Source of the DNA: Pseudomonas sivasensis
GTDB lineage: Bacteria; Pseudomonadota; Gammaproteobacteria; Pseudomonadales; Pseudomonadaceae
Assembly (NCBI RefSeq): GCF_013778505.1
Contig: NZ_JAAOWU010000026.1
Span: forward strand, 1-64,000
Direction of reading: 5' to 3'
DNA: 64,000 nucleotides
Under the pieces are notes generated by a model that saw only the letters and a list, made by a program, of their open reading frames with translations, ran no database searches and was not told the origin of the DNA. Of this stretch, positions 1-7,987 are shown one piece after another (the first letter of the stretch is position 1; every line of letters begins with the position of its first letter). A program made the position numbers and the translations under genes.

Positions 1-81
1 TGATTATTTTCAGAAGCTTTCGAAGATTTCTTCAACAACTTCAACCACTTGCGCTTCTGATCTCTCATCAGCGGGAGGCGA

Positions 82-109
82 ATTCTACAGCGTTACACGC
101 TGCTGTCAA
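82..109 (-). promoter_or_regulatory. rrn-type promoter, proximal of two tandem promoters
   Basis: Read on the minus strand, a consensus -35 TTGACA (104-109) is followed by a 16-bp spacer and -10 TAGAAT (82-87), then a GC-rich start region (TCGCCTCCCGC). The sequence downstream to the left edge matches my recollection of the Pseudomonas rRNA operon leader, so a 16S rRNA gene should begin just left of base 1. The boxes are seen; the rRNA assignment is recalled knowledge plus inference. Confidence 0.75.
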
Positions 110-227
110 CACCTCTTTTTCAACTTCTTTTTGGCTTCGATGGACTGAAGCAACACACTGCCGAAAACTGCGCAACTCATTGTTTACCAAGGAGTTTTCC
201 GTTTCGACTGCGCGGGAAGTGGGGCGA

Positions 228-255
228 ATTATAGGCTCCTAGAATCTGTGGTCAA
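228..255 (-). promoter_or_regulatory. rrn-type promoter, distal of two tandem promoters
   Basis: Minus strand TTGACC (250-255), 16-bp spacer, perfect TATAAT (228-233). It lies 146 bp upstream of the proximal promoter in the same orientation. Tandem strong promoters of this kind are characteristic of rRNA operons. Apart from these promoters and the mmsA terminator, the stretch 1-347 holds no gene. Confidence 0.65.
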
Positions 256-303
256 CCTTCTTTTTCATATTTTTGCCATATAACTCAAAAAAAGCCCTAG
301 AAA

Positions 304-333
304 CGAAAAAGCCGGCCCAAAAGGGCCGGCTTT
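304..333 (-). terminator. Rho-independent terminator of the mmsA-bauA operon
   Basis: An 11-bp GC-rich stem (AAAGCCGGCCC / GGGCCGGCTTT, 308-318 and 323-333) with a 4-base loop. On the minus strand it is followed by a run of T. It sits 15 bp past the mmsA stop codon and separates that operon from the rrn promoters downstream of it. Confidence 0.85.
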
Positions 334-347
334 CTGCTCATAGAGCC

Positions 348-1841
348 TTACAGACTAGGGAAAGCAAACTGCGACGCCTCATGACTGGCCCGCTGAGGCC
401 AGCGCTGGGTAATCGCCTTGCGCCGGGTGTAAAAACGCACGCCATCCGGACCGTACGCATGTAAGTCACCAAACAGCGATCGTTTCCAGCCACCAAAGCT
501 GTGATAAGCCACCGGAACTGGCAGTGGAACGTTCACCCCAACCATACCCACTTCAATCTCATCGCAGAACAGACGGGCCGCCTCACCATCACGGGTGAAG
601 ATGCACGTACCGTTCCCATACTCATGGTCGTTGATCAATTGCATCGCCGCCTCCAGGCTGCTCACCCGGACCACGCACAACACCGGACCGAAGATCTCCT
701 CCTTATAGATGCGCATCTCAGGCGTCACACGGTCAAACAGGCTGCCACCGAGGAAGAAGCCATCTTCATTCCCGGTAATACTTAGCCCACGGCCATCGAC
801 CACCAACTCTGCACCCGAAGCAACACCGTCTTCTATGTAGCCGCTGACCTTATCCCGCGCCTGACCGGTTACCAGCGGCCCCATATCCAGCCCACACGTC
901 GTGCCCGCACCTATCTTCAGCGCCTTAATCTGCGGCACCAGCTTGGCGATCAACGCATCAGCTACTTGGTCACCTACGCAGACGGCCACAGAGATGGCCA
1001 TGCAGCGCTCCCCGCAGGAACCATACGCCGCGCCCATCAGCGCACTGACCGCATTATCCAAGTCCGCATCTGGCATCAGTACGGCGTGGTTCTTCGCCCC
1101 GCCCAGCGCCTGCACGCGCTTGCCGCGCTTGGTCGCTTCGGAATAGATGTACTCAGCAATCGGCGTCGACCCCACAAAACTCAGCGCTTTGACTTCCGGC
1201 GCCTCAATCAATGCGTCAACCGCGCCCTTATCACCGTGCACCACACTCAGTACGCCTTTAGGCAGACCGGCTTCCTGCAACAGTTGCGCAATCAGGAGCG
1301 TCGAACTCGGATCACGCTCCGAAGGCTTCAGGATGAAGCAGTTACCGCACACGATTGCCAGCGGATACATCCACAGCGGCACCATCGCCGGGAAGTTGAA
1401 CGGCGTAATACCCGCTACCACGCCCAACGGCTGGAAGTCCGACCAAGCATCAATGTTCGGCCCAACGTTGCGGCTGTACTCGCCCTTCAGAATCTCCGGC
1501 GCCGAGCATGCGTACTCAACGTTCTCGATGCCACGCTTCAACTCACCCGCCGCGTCTTCCAGGGTCTTGCCATGCTCCTCGCTGATCAACTGCGAGATTC
1601 GCGCTTCGTTCTGTTCCAGCAACTGCTTGAAACGAAACATCACCTGGGCACGCTTGGCCGGCGGGGTATTACGCCACGCCGGGAATGCGGCCTTGGCCGA
1701 GTCGATCGCCTGTTGAATGGTTTCACGGCTGGCCAGCGGAACTTGGTGAATCACCTGGCCGGTGGACGGGTTATATACGTCGGCACTGCGACCACTGTCG
1801 TTGACCAACTCACCGTTGATCAAATGCTGGATAAGGCTCAT
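348..1841 (-). CDS. mmsA: CoA-acylating (methyl)malonate-semialdehyde dehydrogenase
   Basis: A 497-aa aldehyde dehydrogenase that oxidises malonate semialdehyde (or methylmalonate semialdehyde) to acetyl-CoA (or propionyl-CoA) with NAD+ and CoA, releasing CO2, in the cytosol. The catalytic cysteine is in GERC (residue 280). The position that carries the general-base Glu in hydrolytic aldehyde dehydrogenases reads GGAKNH (Asn251), as expected for CoA-dependent members. Length is normal for the family. The start is supported by AGGAG six bases upstream. It is the second gene after bauA, whose transaminase makes malonate semialdehyde from beta-alanine, so in this context it probably acts as 3-oxopropanoate dehydrogenase (equivalent to P. 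aeruginosa bauC). A valine-pathway role cannot be excluded from sequence. Confidence 0.93.
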   Translation of the reverse strand: MSLIQHLINGELVNDSGRSADVYNPSTGQVIHQVPLASRETIQQAIDSAKAAFPAWRNTPPAKRAQVMFRFKQLLEQNEARISQLISEEHGKTLEDAAGELKRGIENVEYACSAPEILKGEYSRNVGPNIDAWSDFQPLGVVAGITPFNFPAMVPLWMYPLAIVCGNCFILKPSERDPSSTLLIAQLLQEAGLPKGVLSVVHGDKGAVDALIEAPEVKALSFVGSTPIAEYIYSEATKRGKRVQALGGAKNHAVLMPDADLDNAVSALMGAAYGSCGERCMAISVAVCVGDQVADALIAKLVPQIKALKIGAGTTCGLDMGPLVTGQARDKVSGYIEDGVASGAELVVDGRGLSITGNEDGFFLGGSLFDRVTPEMRIYKEEIFGPVLCVVRVSSLEAAMQLINDHEYGNGTCIFTRDGEAARLFCDEIEVGMVGVNVPLPVPVAYHSFGGWKRSLFGDLHAYGPDGVRFYTRRKAITQRWPQRASHEASQFAFPSL

Positions 1842-1880
1842 GCAGGGCTCCTGAAAAGTTGTTCTATATAGAAAGAGAAA

Positions 1881-3230
1881 TCAGTCGATCTTGTTCAGCA
1901 CTTCGCCGACCGCATCAAACAGACGATCCAGATCCTGCGGCTTGCTGTTGAAGGTTGGCCCGAACTGCAGGGTGTCGCCGCCAAAGCGCACGTAGAAACC
2001 CGCCTTCCACAAAGCCATGCCTGCCTCGAATGGACGCACGATGGCATCACCGTCACGCGGGGCAATCTGGATCGCGCCGGCCAAGCCGTAGTTGCGAATG
2101 TCGATCACGTTCTTGCTGCCCTTCAAACCGTGCAGCGCATTCTCAAAGTGCGGAGCGACTTCGGCTACGCTCTGCACCAGGTTTTCCTTCTGCAACAGGT
2201 CGAGTGCCGCCAGGCCAGCCGCGCAAGCAACGGGGTGCGCCGAGTAGGTGTAGCCGTGTGGAAATTCCACCGCGTACTCAGGCGTCGCCTGGTTCATAAA
2301 GGTCTGATAGATCTCGCTGCTGGCAATCACCGCGCCCATGGGGATCGCGCCATTGGTGACTTGTTTGGCGATGCACATCAGATCCGGAGTCACGCCGAAG
2401 CTGTCGGCGCCGAACATCGAGCCGGTACGGCCAAAACCGGTAATCACTTCGTCAAACACCAGCAGGATGTTGTGCTGGTCACAAATCTCTCGCAGGCGCT
2501 TGAGATAACCCTGCGGCGGCACCAACACGCCAGCGGAACCAGCCATCGGTTCGACAAACACTGCCGCGATGTTGGAAGCGTCATGCAGCTCGATCAGCTT
2601 GAGCAACTCATCGGCCAATGCGATGCCGCCCAGCTCAGGCATGCCGCGGGAGAAGGCATTGCTTGCCAGCAAGGTGTGCGGCAAATGGTCAACGTCCATC
2701 ATCGCCTGGCCAAACATCTTACGGTTGCCGTTCACGCCGCCCAGGCTGGTGCCCGCGATGTTCACACCGTGATAGCCACGGGCGCGGCCGATCATCTTGG
2801 TCTTGGTGGCTTGGCCCTTCAGGCGCCAGTAGGCACGCACCATCTTCACCGCAGTATCGGCACACTCGGAGCCGGAGTCAGTGAAGAACACATGATTAAG
2901 GTTGCCTGGGGTCAGGTCGGTAATCTTTTCCGCCAGCTGGAAGGACAACGGATGACCGTACTGGAAGCCCGGGGAGTAATCCAACGTACCCAATTGCTTG
3001 GCCACCGCTTCCTGGATTTCCTTGCGTGTGTGCCCGGCGCCGCACGTCCACAGGCCAGACAACGAGTCGTACACCTTGCGGCCTTTGTCATCGGTCAACC
3101 AGCTACCTTCGGCGGCCACGATCAGGCGCGGGTCACGCTGGAAGTTGCGGTTGGCCGTGTAGGGCATCCAGTGCGCGTCCAACTTCAGTTGGCTGGCCAG
3201 GGACGATGGGGCGTTTTCAGGCATGTTCAT
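1881..3230 (-). CDS. bauA: Beta-alanine:pyruvate transaminase
   Basis: A 449-aa class III PLP-dependent aminotransferase converting beta-alanine and pyruvate to malonate semialdehyde and alanine. The N-terminus (MNMPENAPSS, then QLKLDAHWMPYTANRNF) is near-identical to the omega-amino acid:pyruvate transaminase of P. putida. The PLP lysine is in IAKQVTNG (about residue 289), preceded by FDEVITGFGRTG. I place the start at 3230 because GCGAGG lies 8 bases upstream and 449 aa is the family length; an upstream in-frame start at 3251 would add seven residues. It lies 39 bp upstream of mmsA and is very likely co-transcribed with it. It is divergent from a LysR regulator across a 125-bp gap that should hold both promoters. 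Confidence 0.95.
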   Translation of the reverse strand: MNMPENAPSSLASQLKLDAHWMPYTANRNFQRDPRLIVAAEGSWLTDDKGRKVYDSLSGLWTCGAGHTRKEIQEAVAKQLGTLDYSPGFQYGHPLSFQLAEKITDLTPGNLNHVFFTDSGSECADTAVKMVRAYWRLKGQATKTKMIGRARGYHGVNIAGTSLGGVNGNRKMFGQAMMDVDHLPHTLLASNAFSRGMPELGGIALADELLKLIELHDASNIAAVFVEPMAGSAGVLVPPQGYLKRLREICDQHNILLVFDEVITGFGRTGSMFGADSFGVTPDLMCIAKQVTNGAIPMGAVIASSEIYQTFMNQATPEYAVEFPHGYTYSAHPVACAAGLAALDLLQKENLVQSVAEVAPHFENALHGLKGSKNVIDIRNYGLAGAIQIAPRDGDAIVRPFEAGMALWKAGFYVRFGGDTLQFGPTFNSKPQDLDRLFDAVGEVLNKID

Positions 3231-3355
3231 CAGCAAAACCTCGCAGGGCAAAAGGCCGCGTCGGGATTGAAACGCGTTGTTGCAGCTAAATTGCCACGGC
3301 GATAAAGTCGGTGAAATTCAACTCTTCTAACCTTCAGTCAGGCCTTCACTAAACT

Positions 3356-4276
3356 ATGAGCAGCCGTCGACCCGATCCCCTCGCCCAAGTGAGCGACTTT
3401 GATATTCGCCTGCTGCGCATCTTCCGGAGTGTGGTGGAATGCGGCGGCTTCTCGGCAGCGGAAACCGTGCTCGGCATCGGGCGCTCGGCCATCAGTCAGC
3501 AAATGAGCGACCTTGAACAGCGTCTCGGATTGCGCCTCTGCCAACGTGGCCGCGCGGGGTTCTCACTGACCGAAGAAGGCCGCGAGGTCTATCAGTCAGC
3601 CCTGCAACTATTAAGTGCACTGGAAAGTTTTCGCACCGAGGTCAACGGTCTGCACCAGCATTTGCGCGGCGAGTTGATCATTGGCCTCACCGACAACCTC
3701 GTCACCCTGCCCCACATGCGCATCACTCACGCCTTGGCCCAATTAAAGGAGCGCGGCCCAGACGTGCAGATCCAAATCCGCATGATCGCCCCCAATGAAG
3801 TCGAACAAGGCGTACTCGATGGTCGTTTGCATGTGGGCGTAGTGCCCCAGGCCAGCGCCCTTTCGGGATTGGAGTACCAACCGCTGTACAGCGAACGCTC
3901 GCTGCTCTATTGCGCAGTCGGCCATCCGTTGTTTTACGCCGAAGACAAGCAGTTGGGCGACGAGCGCATCGACAGCCAGGACGCCATCGCTCCAACATTC
4001 CGTTTGCCTGCCGAAATCCAGGCCCATTACCAAGCGCTCAACTGCACCGCCAGCGCCTCGGACCGCGAAGGCATGGCGTTCCTGATCCTGACCGGCCGCT
4101 ACATCGGCTACCTGCCCGACCACTACGCCAGCCTCTGGGTACAACAAGGCCGACTGCGTGCGCTGAAATCGGCTACGCGTTTTTACGATTTAAGCCTCGC
4201 ATCGGTCACACGCAAGGGCCGTCGCCCTCATTTGGTGCTGGAAAGCTTCCTCGACAGCCTGGCCACAACGCGCTAG
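3356..4276 (+). CDS. LysR-family regulator, probable activator of the bau operon
   Basis: A 306-aa LysR-type regulator. An N-terminal winged helix-turn-helix (about residues 14-73, with FSAAETVLGIGRSAISQQMS as the recognition region) precedes a periplasmic-binding-protein-like effector domain. It is divergent from bauA and positioned as the bauR gene is relative to bauA in P. aeruginosa. Typical LysR behaviour would be effector-dependent activation of bauA-mmsA and repression of itself from the shared 125-bp region. The effector (beta-alanine?) is inferred from context only. The following permease gene is on the same strand 87 bp downstream and may be part of the same response. Confidence 0.85.
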   Translation: MSSRRPDPLAQVSDFDIRLLRIFRSVVECGGFSAAETVLGIGRSAISQQMSDLEQRLGLRLCQRGRAGFSLTEEGREVYQSALQLLSALESFRTEVNGLHQHLRGELIIGLTDNLVTLPHMRITHALAQLKERGPDVQIQIRMIAPNEVEQGVLDGRLHVGVVPQASALSGLEYQPLYSERSLLYCAVGHPLFYAEDKQLGDERIDSQDAIAPTFRLPAEIQAHYQALNCTASASDREGMAFLILTGRYIGYLPDHYASLWVQQGRLRALKSATRFYDLSLASVTRKGRRPHLVLESFLDSLATTR

Positions 4277-4363
4277 CTCAGGCTTTACGCTAAAAGCTGA
4301 GCAACTGGACAGCTTTTTGCAAGAACAGATGGAACTTGACCATCCGCCTTGAGTTAACCCGCC

Positions 4364-5758
4364 ATGCCACCAGAATCATCCACCCCCAGCGACCTGATCT
4401 ACGGCCTCAACGACCGCCCCAAACCCGCCCCGGCATTTCTGGCCGCACTGCAGCACGTGCTGGCCGCTTTTGTCGGCATCATCACTCCGCCACTGATCAT
4501 CGGCTCCACTCTGGGCCTGACCGCCCATTTGCCCTATCTGATCAGCATGGCGTTGATGGTGTCCGGTGTCGGCACATTCATCCAGGCGCGTAGGCCATTT
4601 GGGATAGGCGCCGGGATGATTTGCCTGCAAGGCACCAGCTTTGCCTTTCTCGGCGCGGTACTGTCGGCAGGCTTCCTGGTGAAACAACGCGGCGGCAGCC
4701 CGGAAGACATCATGGCGATGATCTTCGGCGTGTGCTTTTTCGGCGCGGCGGTGCAGATCGTGCTGAGCCGTTTTATCGGCCAACTGCGCCGAGTCATCAC
4801 GCCTTTGGTGACAGGGATTGTCATCACGCTAATCGGCATCAGCCTGATCAAAGTCGGCATTACCGACCTCGGCGGTGGCTTCAACGCCCCTGACTTCGGC
4901 GCGCCCACCAATCTTGCATTGGGCCTGTTCGTGGTGCTGACGATCATTCTGCTCAACCGTTCCAACACGCCCTGGGTGCGGCTCTCGGCGATCATTATCG
5001 GCCTGGCCCTTGGCAGCCTGGCGGCGTGGTTCAGCGGCAAACTCGTGCCCCAAGCCCTGCCGGACTTACCTCTGGTGAGCCTGCCGATTCCGTTTCGCTT
5101 TGGATTCAACTTCGACTGGAGCGCTTTCCTACCGATCGCGCTGATTTACCTGATCAGCAGCATCGAGACCGTCGGCGACCTCACCGCCAACTGCATGATC
5201 GCCCGCCAGCCCATCAGCGGCCCTTCTTATATAAGCCGACTCAAGGGAGGCGTACTGGGTGATGGCGTGAGTTGCATGATCGCGGCCACTTTCAGTGCCT
5301 TCCCCAACACCACCTTTGCTCAGAACAATGGCGTGATCCAACTCACTGGCGTGGCCAGCCGTTACGTTGGTTTATATATAGGCGTGGTGCTGTTTTGCCT
5401 CGGTTTGTTTCCGTTGATTGGTGCGGTGCTGCAGCAAATCCCCAAACCCGTATTGGGCGGCGCGACCCTGGTGATGTTCGGCAGTGTGGCCGCCGCTGGC
5501 GTGCGCATCCTCGCCCAGGCGCCGCTGGACCGACGCAGCATGCTGATCATCGCCACGTCGTTTGGCGTCGGCCTGGGCATCGCCGCCCAACCCAATCTGC
5601 TTCACCTGATGCCAACCCTGGTGCAGAACTTGTTCGACTCCGCCATCACCAGCGGCGGGCTGACCGCCATCGTACTGTGCCTGCTACTGCCGGAATCCAA
5701 GGCGATCGAAACTGCCGCAAACCAAGCGCCGGAAAGCGACACCTTGGAACTGCTTTAA
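4364..5758 (+). CDS. NCS2-family nucleobase (xanthine/uracil-type) permease
   Basis: A 464-aa inner-membrane proton symporter of the nucleobase:cation symporter-2 family, with many hydrophobic helices. The NCS2 signature QNNGVIQLTGVASRYVG (from residue 320) and the conserved acidic helix SSIETVGDLTA (Glu268) are intact. The signature is the XanQ/UapA type, so xanthine or urate is the likeliest substrate, but uracil cannot be excluded by eye. Nearby 8-oxoguanine deaminase, adenine deaminase and a RutR-like regulator also point to purine or pyrimidine salvage. The preceding LysR gene ends 87 bp upstream, so co-transcription is possible. Confidence 0.9.
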   Translation: MPPESSTPSDLIYGLNDRPKPAPAFLAALQHVLAAFVGIITPPLIIGSTLGLTAHLPYLISMALMVSGVGTFIQARRPFGIGAGMICLQGTSFAFLGAVLSAGFLVKQRGGSPEDIMAMIFGVCFFGAAVQIVLSRFIGQLRRVITPLVTGIVITLIGISLIKVGITDLGGGFNAPDFGAPTNLALGLFVVLTIILLNRSNTPWVRLSAIIIGLALGSLAAWFSGKLVPQALPDLPLVSLPIPFRFGFNFDWSAFLPIALIYLISSIETVGDLTANCMIARQPISGPSYISRLKGGVLGDGVSCMIAATFSAFPNTTFAQNNGVIQLTGVASRYVGLYIGVVLFCLGLFPLIGAVLQQIPKPVLGGATLVMFGSVAAAGVRILAQAPLDRRSMLIIATSFGVGLGIAAQPNLLHLMPTLVQNLFDSAITSGGLTAIVLCLLLPESKAIETAANQAPESDTLELL

Positions 5759-5845
5759 GGGTTTTATTGCATCGGGACTTGTCTGAGGCTTGAGGGTGGG
5801 TTATCTGTGCACACGTCGTCTCTATCGATCAGCACGGTAATCTCC

Positions 5846-6505
5846 ATGAGCCTCGAAGTTCCTGCCCACAGCAACCACGCCGGTAAGCCCGCCAGCCGCA
5901 TTCGGCAAAAGAACGAACAAGCGATTCTCCAGGCTGCTGAAGATGAATTCGCGCGCCATGGCTACAAGGGCACCAGCATGAACACTATTGCTGCCAGCGC
6001 CGGATTGCCGAAGGCCAACTTGCACTACTACTTCACGAACAAGCTGGGCCTGTATATCGCCGTGCTCAGCAATATCCTCGAACTGTGGGACAGCACCTTC
6101 AACACGCTGACCGCCGAGGACGACCCTGCCGTGGCCCTCTCCCGCTACATCCGCACCAAGATGGAGTTTTCGCGACGCCAACCCCAGGCCTCGCGGATCT
6201 TCGCCATGGAGATCATCAGCGGCGGCGAATGCCTCACCGAATATTTCAGCCAGGATTACCGCACGTGGTTCAGTGGCCGGGCGGCAGTGTTCCAAGCCTG
6301 GATCGACGCCGGCAAGATGGACCCCATCGACCCCGTGCACCTGATCTTCCTGCTGTGGGGCAGCACCCAGCACTACGCAGACTTCGCCACCCAGATCTGC
6401 CGCGTCACCGGTCGCACCAAGCTGACCAAGCAAGATATGGAAGATGCCGGCACCAACCTGATCCACATCATTCTCAAAGGCTGCGGCATCAAGCCGAGCC
6501 TCTAG
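5846..6505 (+). CDS. TetR-family regulator, RutR-like
   Basis: About 219 aa. The N-terminal TetR helix-turn-helix (IAASAGLPKANLHYYFTNK) is followed by a C-terminal domain resembling YcdC/RutR, the uracil/thymine-responsive regulator of pyrimidine degradation in E. coli. I chose the ATG at 5846 (MSLEVPAHSN). An alternative GTG start at 5807 has GAGGG ten bases upstream and would add 13 residues, so the start is uncertain. It follows a nucleobase permease and precedes yigZ. The likely role is sensing a nucleobase or its breakdown product; the ligand is inferred. Confidence 0.82.
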   Translation: MSLEVPAHSNHAGKPASRIRQKNEQAILQAAEDEFARHGYKGTSMNTIAASAGLPKANLHYYFTNKLGLYIAVLSNILELWDSTFNTLTAEDDPAVALSRYIRTKMEFSRRQPQASRIFAMEIISGGECLTEYFSQDYRTWFSGRAAVFQAWIDAGKMDPIDPVHLIFLLWGSTQHYADFATQICRVTGRTKLTKQDMEDAGTNLIHIILKGCGIKPSL

Positions 6506-6517
6506 ACGAAGTCACTT

Positions 6518-7099
6518 ATGCCTTTCACGCTCACCGGCCTTTGCGAGTTTCGTGAAGAAATACGCAAAAGCCGCTTCATCACCCTCGCCGCCCCGATCAC
6601 CAGCCCGCAGGACGCTCAGGCTTTTTTCGAGCAACACAGCGACCTGAACGCCACGCATAACTGCTGGGCCTGGAAGCTGGCCGACCAATACCGCAGCAGT
6701 GACGACGGCGAACCCGGTGGCACTGCCGGGCGGCCGATTCTCGCAGCCATCGAAGCCCAGGGTTTTGATCAAGTCGCGGTATTGGTGATTCGCTGGTACG
6801 GCGGCATCCAATTGGGCACCGGCGGCCTCGCCCGTGCCTATGGCGGCGGAGCGAACAAATGCCTGCAGAATGCCGAGCGTCTCGAACTGATCAGCCGCGT
6901 ACCACTGAGTTGCGCCTGTGGATTCTCCGAACTGAACTTGGTGAAGCTACGCGTTGCTGAACTTGGCGGGCTAGTGGTGGAAGAAAATTTCACCGCCAAC
7001 GGTGTGGAGTTGCAACTGGCACTGGGTGAGGCGCACATCGACACGCTCCAAGCCCAACTCGCCGACCTGAGCCGTGGGCGTATCCTGCTGCAACGCTGA
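6518..7099 (+). CDS. yigZ: YigZ/IMPACT-family protein
   Basis: A 193-aa protein of the YigZ/IMPACT family, whose bacterial role is poorly defined (the eukaryotic relative IMPACT modulates the GCN2 translation-control kinase). The family hallmark DDGEPGGTAGRPIL (from residue 62) is intact, followed by RWYGGIQLGTGGLARAY. The C-terminal 70 residues correspond to the family's DUF1949-type ferredoxin-like domain. Length is normal. It starts 12 bp after the TetR gene on the same strand, so it may be read from that transcript, but no functional link is evident. Confidence 0.9.
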   Translation: MPFTLTGLCEFREEIRKSRFITLAAPITSPQDAQAFFEQHSDLNATHNCWAWKLADQYRSSDDGEPGGTAGRPILAAIEAQGFDQVAVLVIRWYGGIQLGTGGLARAYGGGANKCLQNAERLELISRVPLSCACGFSELNLVKLRVAELGGLVVEENFTANGVELQLALGEAHIDTLQAQLADLSRGRILLQR

Positions 7100-7156
7100 A
7101 ACTGTTACTGTTATTTGCTGAATCCCCCTGAACCGCGACTCTAAAGGAAGCTTTTC

Positions 7157-7843
7157 ATGTCTACGCCAAAAACCGCACTGATCATCGGCGCCTCGCGCGG
7201 GCTGGGCCTTGGCCTGGTCAAGCAATTGCTCCAGGACGGCTGGGACGTGACCGCCACCGTGCGTGATCCGAGCAAGGCTGATGCCCTTAAAGCGGTGGGT
7301 CCGGTGCAGATCGAAAAACTGGACATGGACGATCAGCAAGCCGTGATCGCCCTGGCCCAGCGCCTCAAAGAGCGCACCTTCGACCTGCTGTTCGTCAACG
7401 CCGGCGTCAAGGGTCCGGCCAACCAGGAGCCCGGTCACGCCACTCTCGCGGAAGTCGGCCAGTTGTTTTTCACTAATGCCGTGGCGCCGATCAACCTGGC
7501 GCAGCGCTTTGTCGGGCAGATCCGCAAAGACAGCGGCGTGCTCGCATTCATGAGTTCGGTATTGGGCAGCGTAACGATCCCCGACGGCTCAGACCTGGCG
7601 CTGTACAAGGCCAGCAAGGCCGCGCTGAACTCCATGACCAACAGCTTCATCACTCAACTGGGCGACCACACACTCACTGTTCTGTCACTGCATCCGGGCT
7701 GGGTGAAGACCGACATGGGCGGCGAAAACGCGCACATCGATGTCGACACCAGCGTGCGCGGCCTGGTGGATCAGGTAAATGCCTACACCGGCAAAGGTGG
7801 TCACCACTTCGTGGACTACAAAGGCGACACCATCGCCTGGTAA
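7157..7843 (+). CDS. Short-chain dehydrogenase/reductase (SDR)
   Basis: A 228-aa classical SDR oxidoreductase. It has the Rossmann motif GASRGLG (11-17), NAG at 81-83, a serine pair near 133 and the catalytic YKASK (Tyr150, Lys154). The overall pattern resembles short C-factor-like SDRs. Substrate is unknown. AAAGGAAG precedes the ATG at normal spacing. A perfect 14-bp hairpin lies just after the stop codon. Confidence 0.88.
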   Translation: MSTPKTALIIGASRGLGLGLVKQLLQDGWDVTATVRDPSKADALKAVGPVQIEKLDMDDQQAVIALAQRLKERTFDLLFVNAGVKGPANQEPGHATLAEVGQLFFTNAVAPINLAQRFVGQIRKDSGVLAFMSSVLGSVTIPDGSDLALYKASKAALNSMTNSFITQLGDHTLTVLSLHPGWVKTDMGGENAHIDVDTSVRGLVDQVNAYTGKGGHHFVDYKGDTIAW

Positions 7844-7850
7844 GCGACGA

Positions 7851-7886
7851 GCAGCGTTATCGACTGATTGCCGTCGATAACGCTGC
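7851..7886. other. Perfect 14-bp inverted repeat after the SDR gene
   Basis: Arms GCAGCGTTATCGAC (7851-7864) and GTCGATAACGCTGC (7873-7886) are perfectly complementary with an 8-base loop. No T-run follows on either strand, so it is not a standard intrinsic terminator. It may be a transcript-stabilising or Rho-assisted 3' hairpin, or a protein-binding palindrome upstream of the 8-oxoguanine deaminase gene. Confidence 0.6.
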
Positions 7887-7987
7887 GCGCGTAGACTGCG
7901 CCCTCGCCCCAACCGGCGACCCTGGATCAGCAGACAGGGCAACACTGAGCTGGCAAACCTGAACCCATCATTCAGAGGAGCCGGCCA

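Noticed and set aside
348..1841. Assigning mmsA to valine catabolism with mmsB
   Set aside because: No 3-hydroxyisobutyrate dehydrogenase gene is adjacent; the partner is the beta-alanine transaminase, so the malonate-semialdehyde role fits better.
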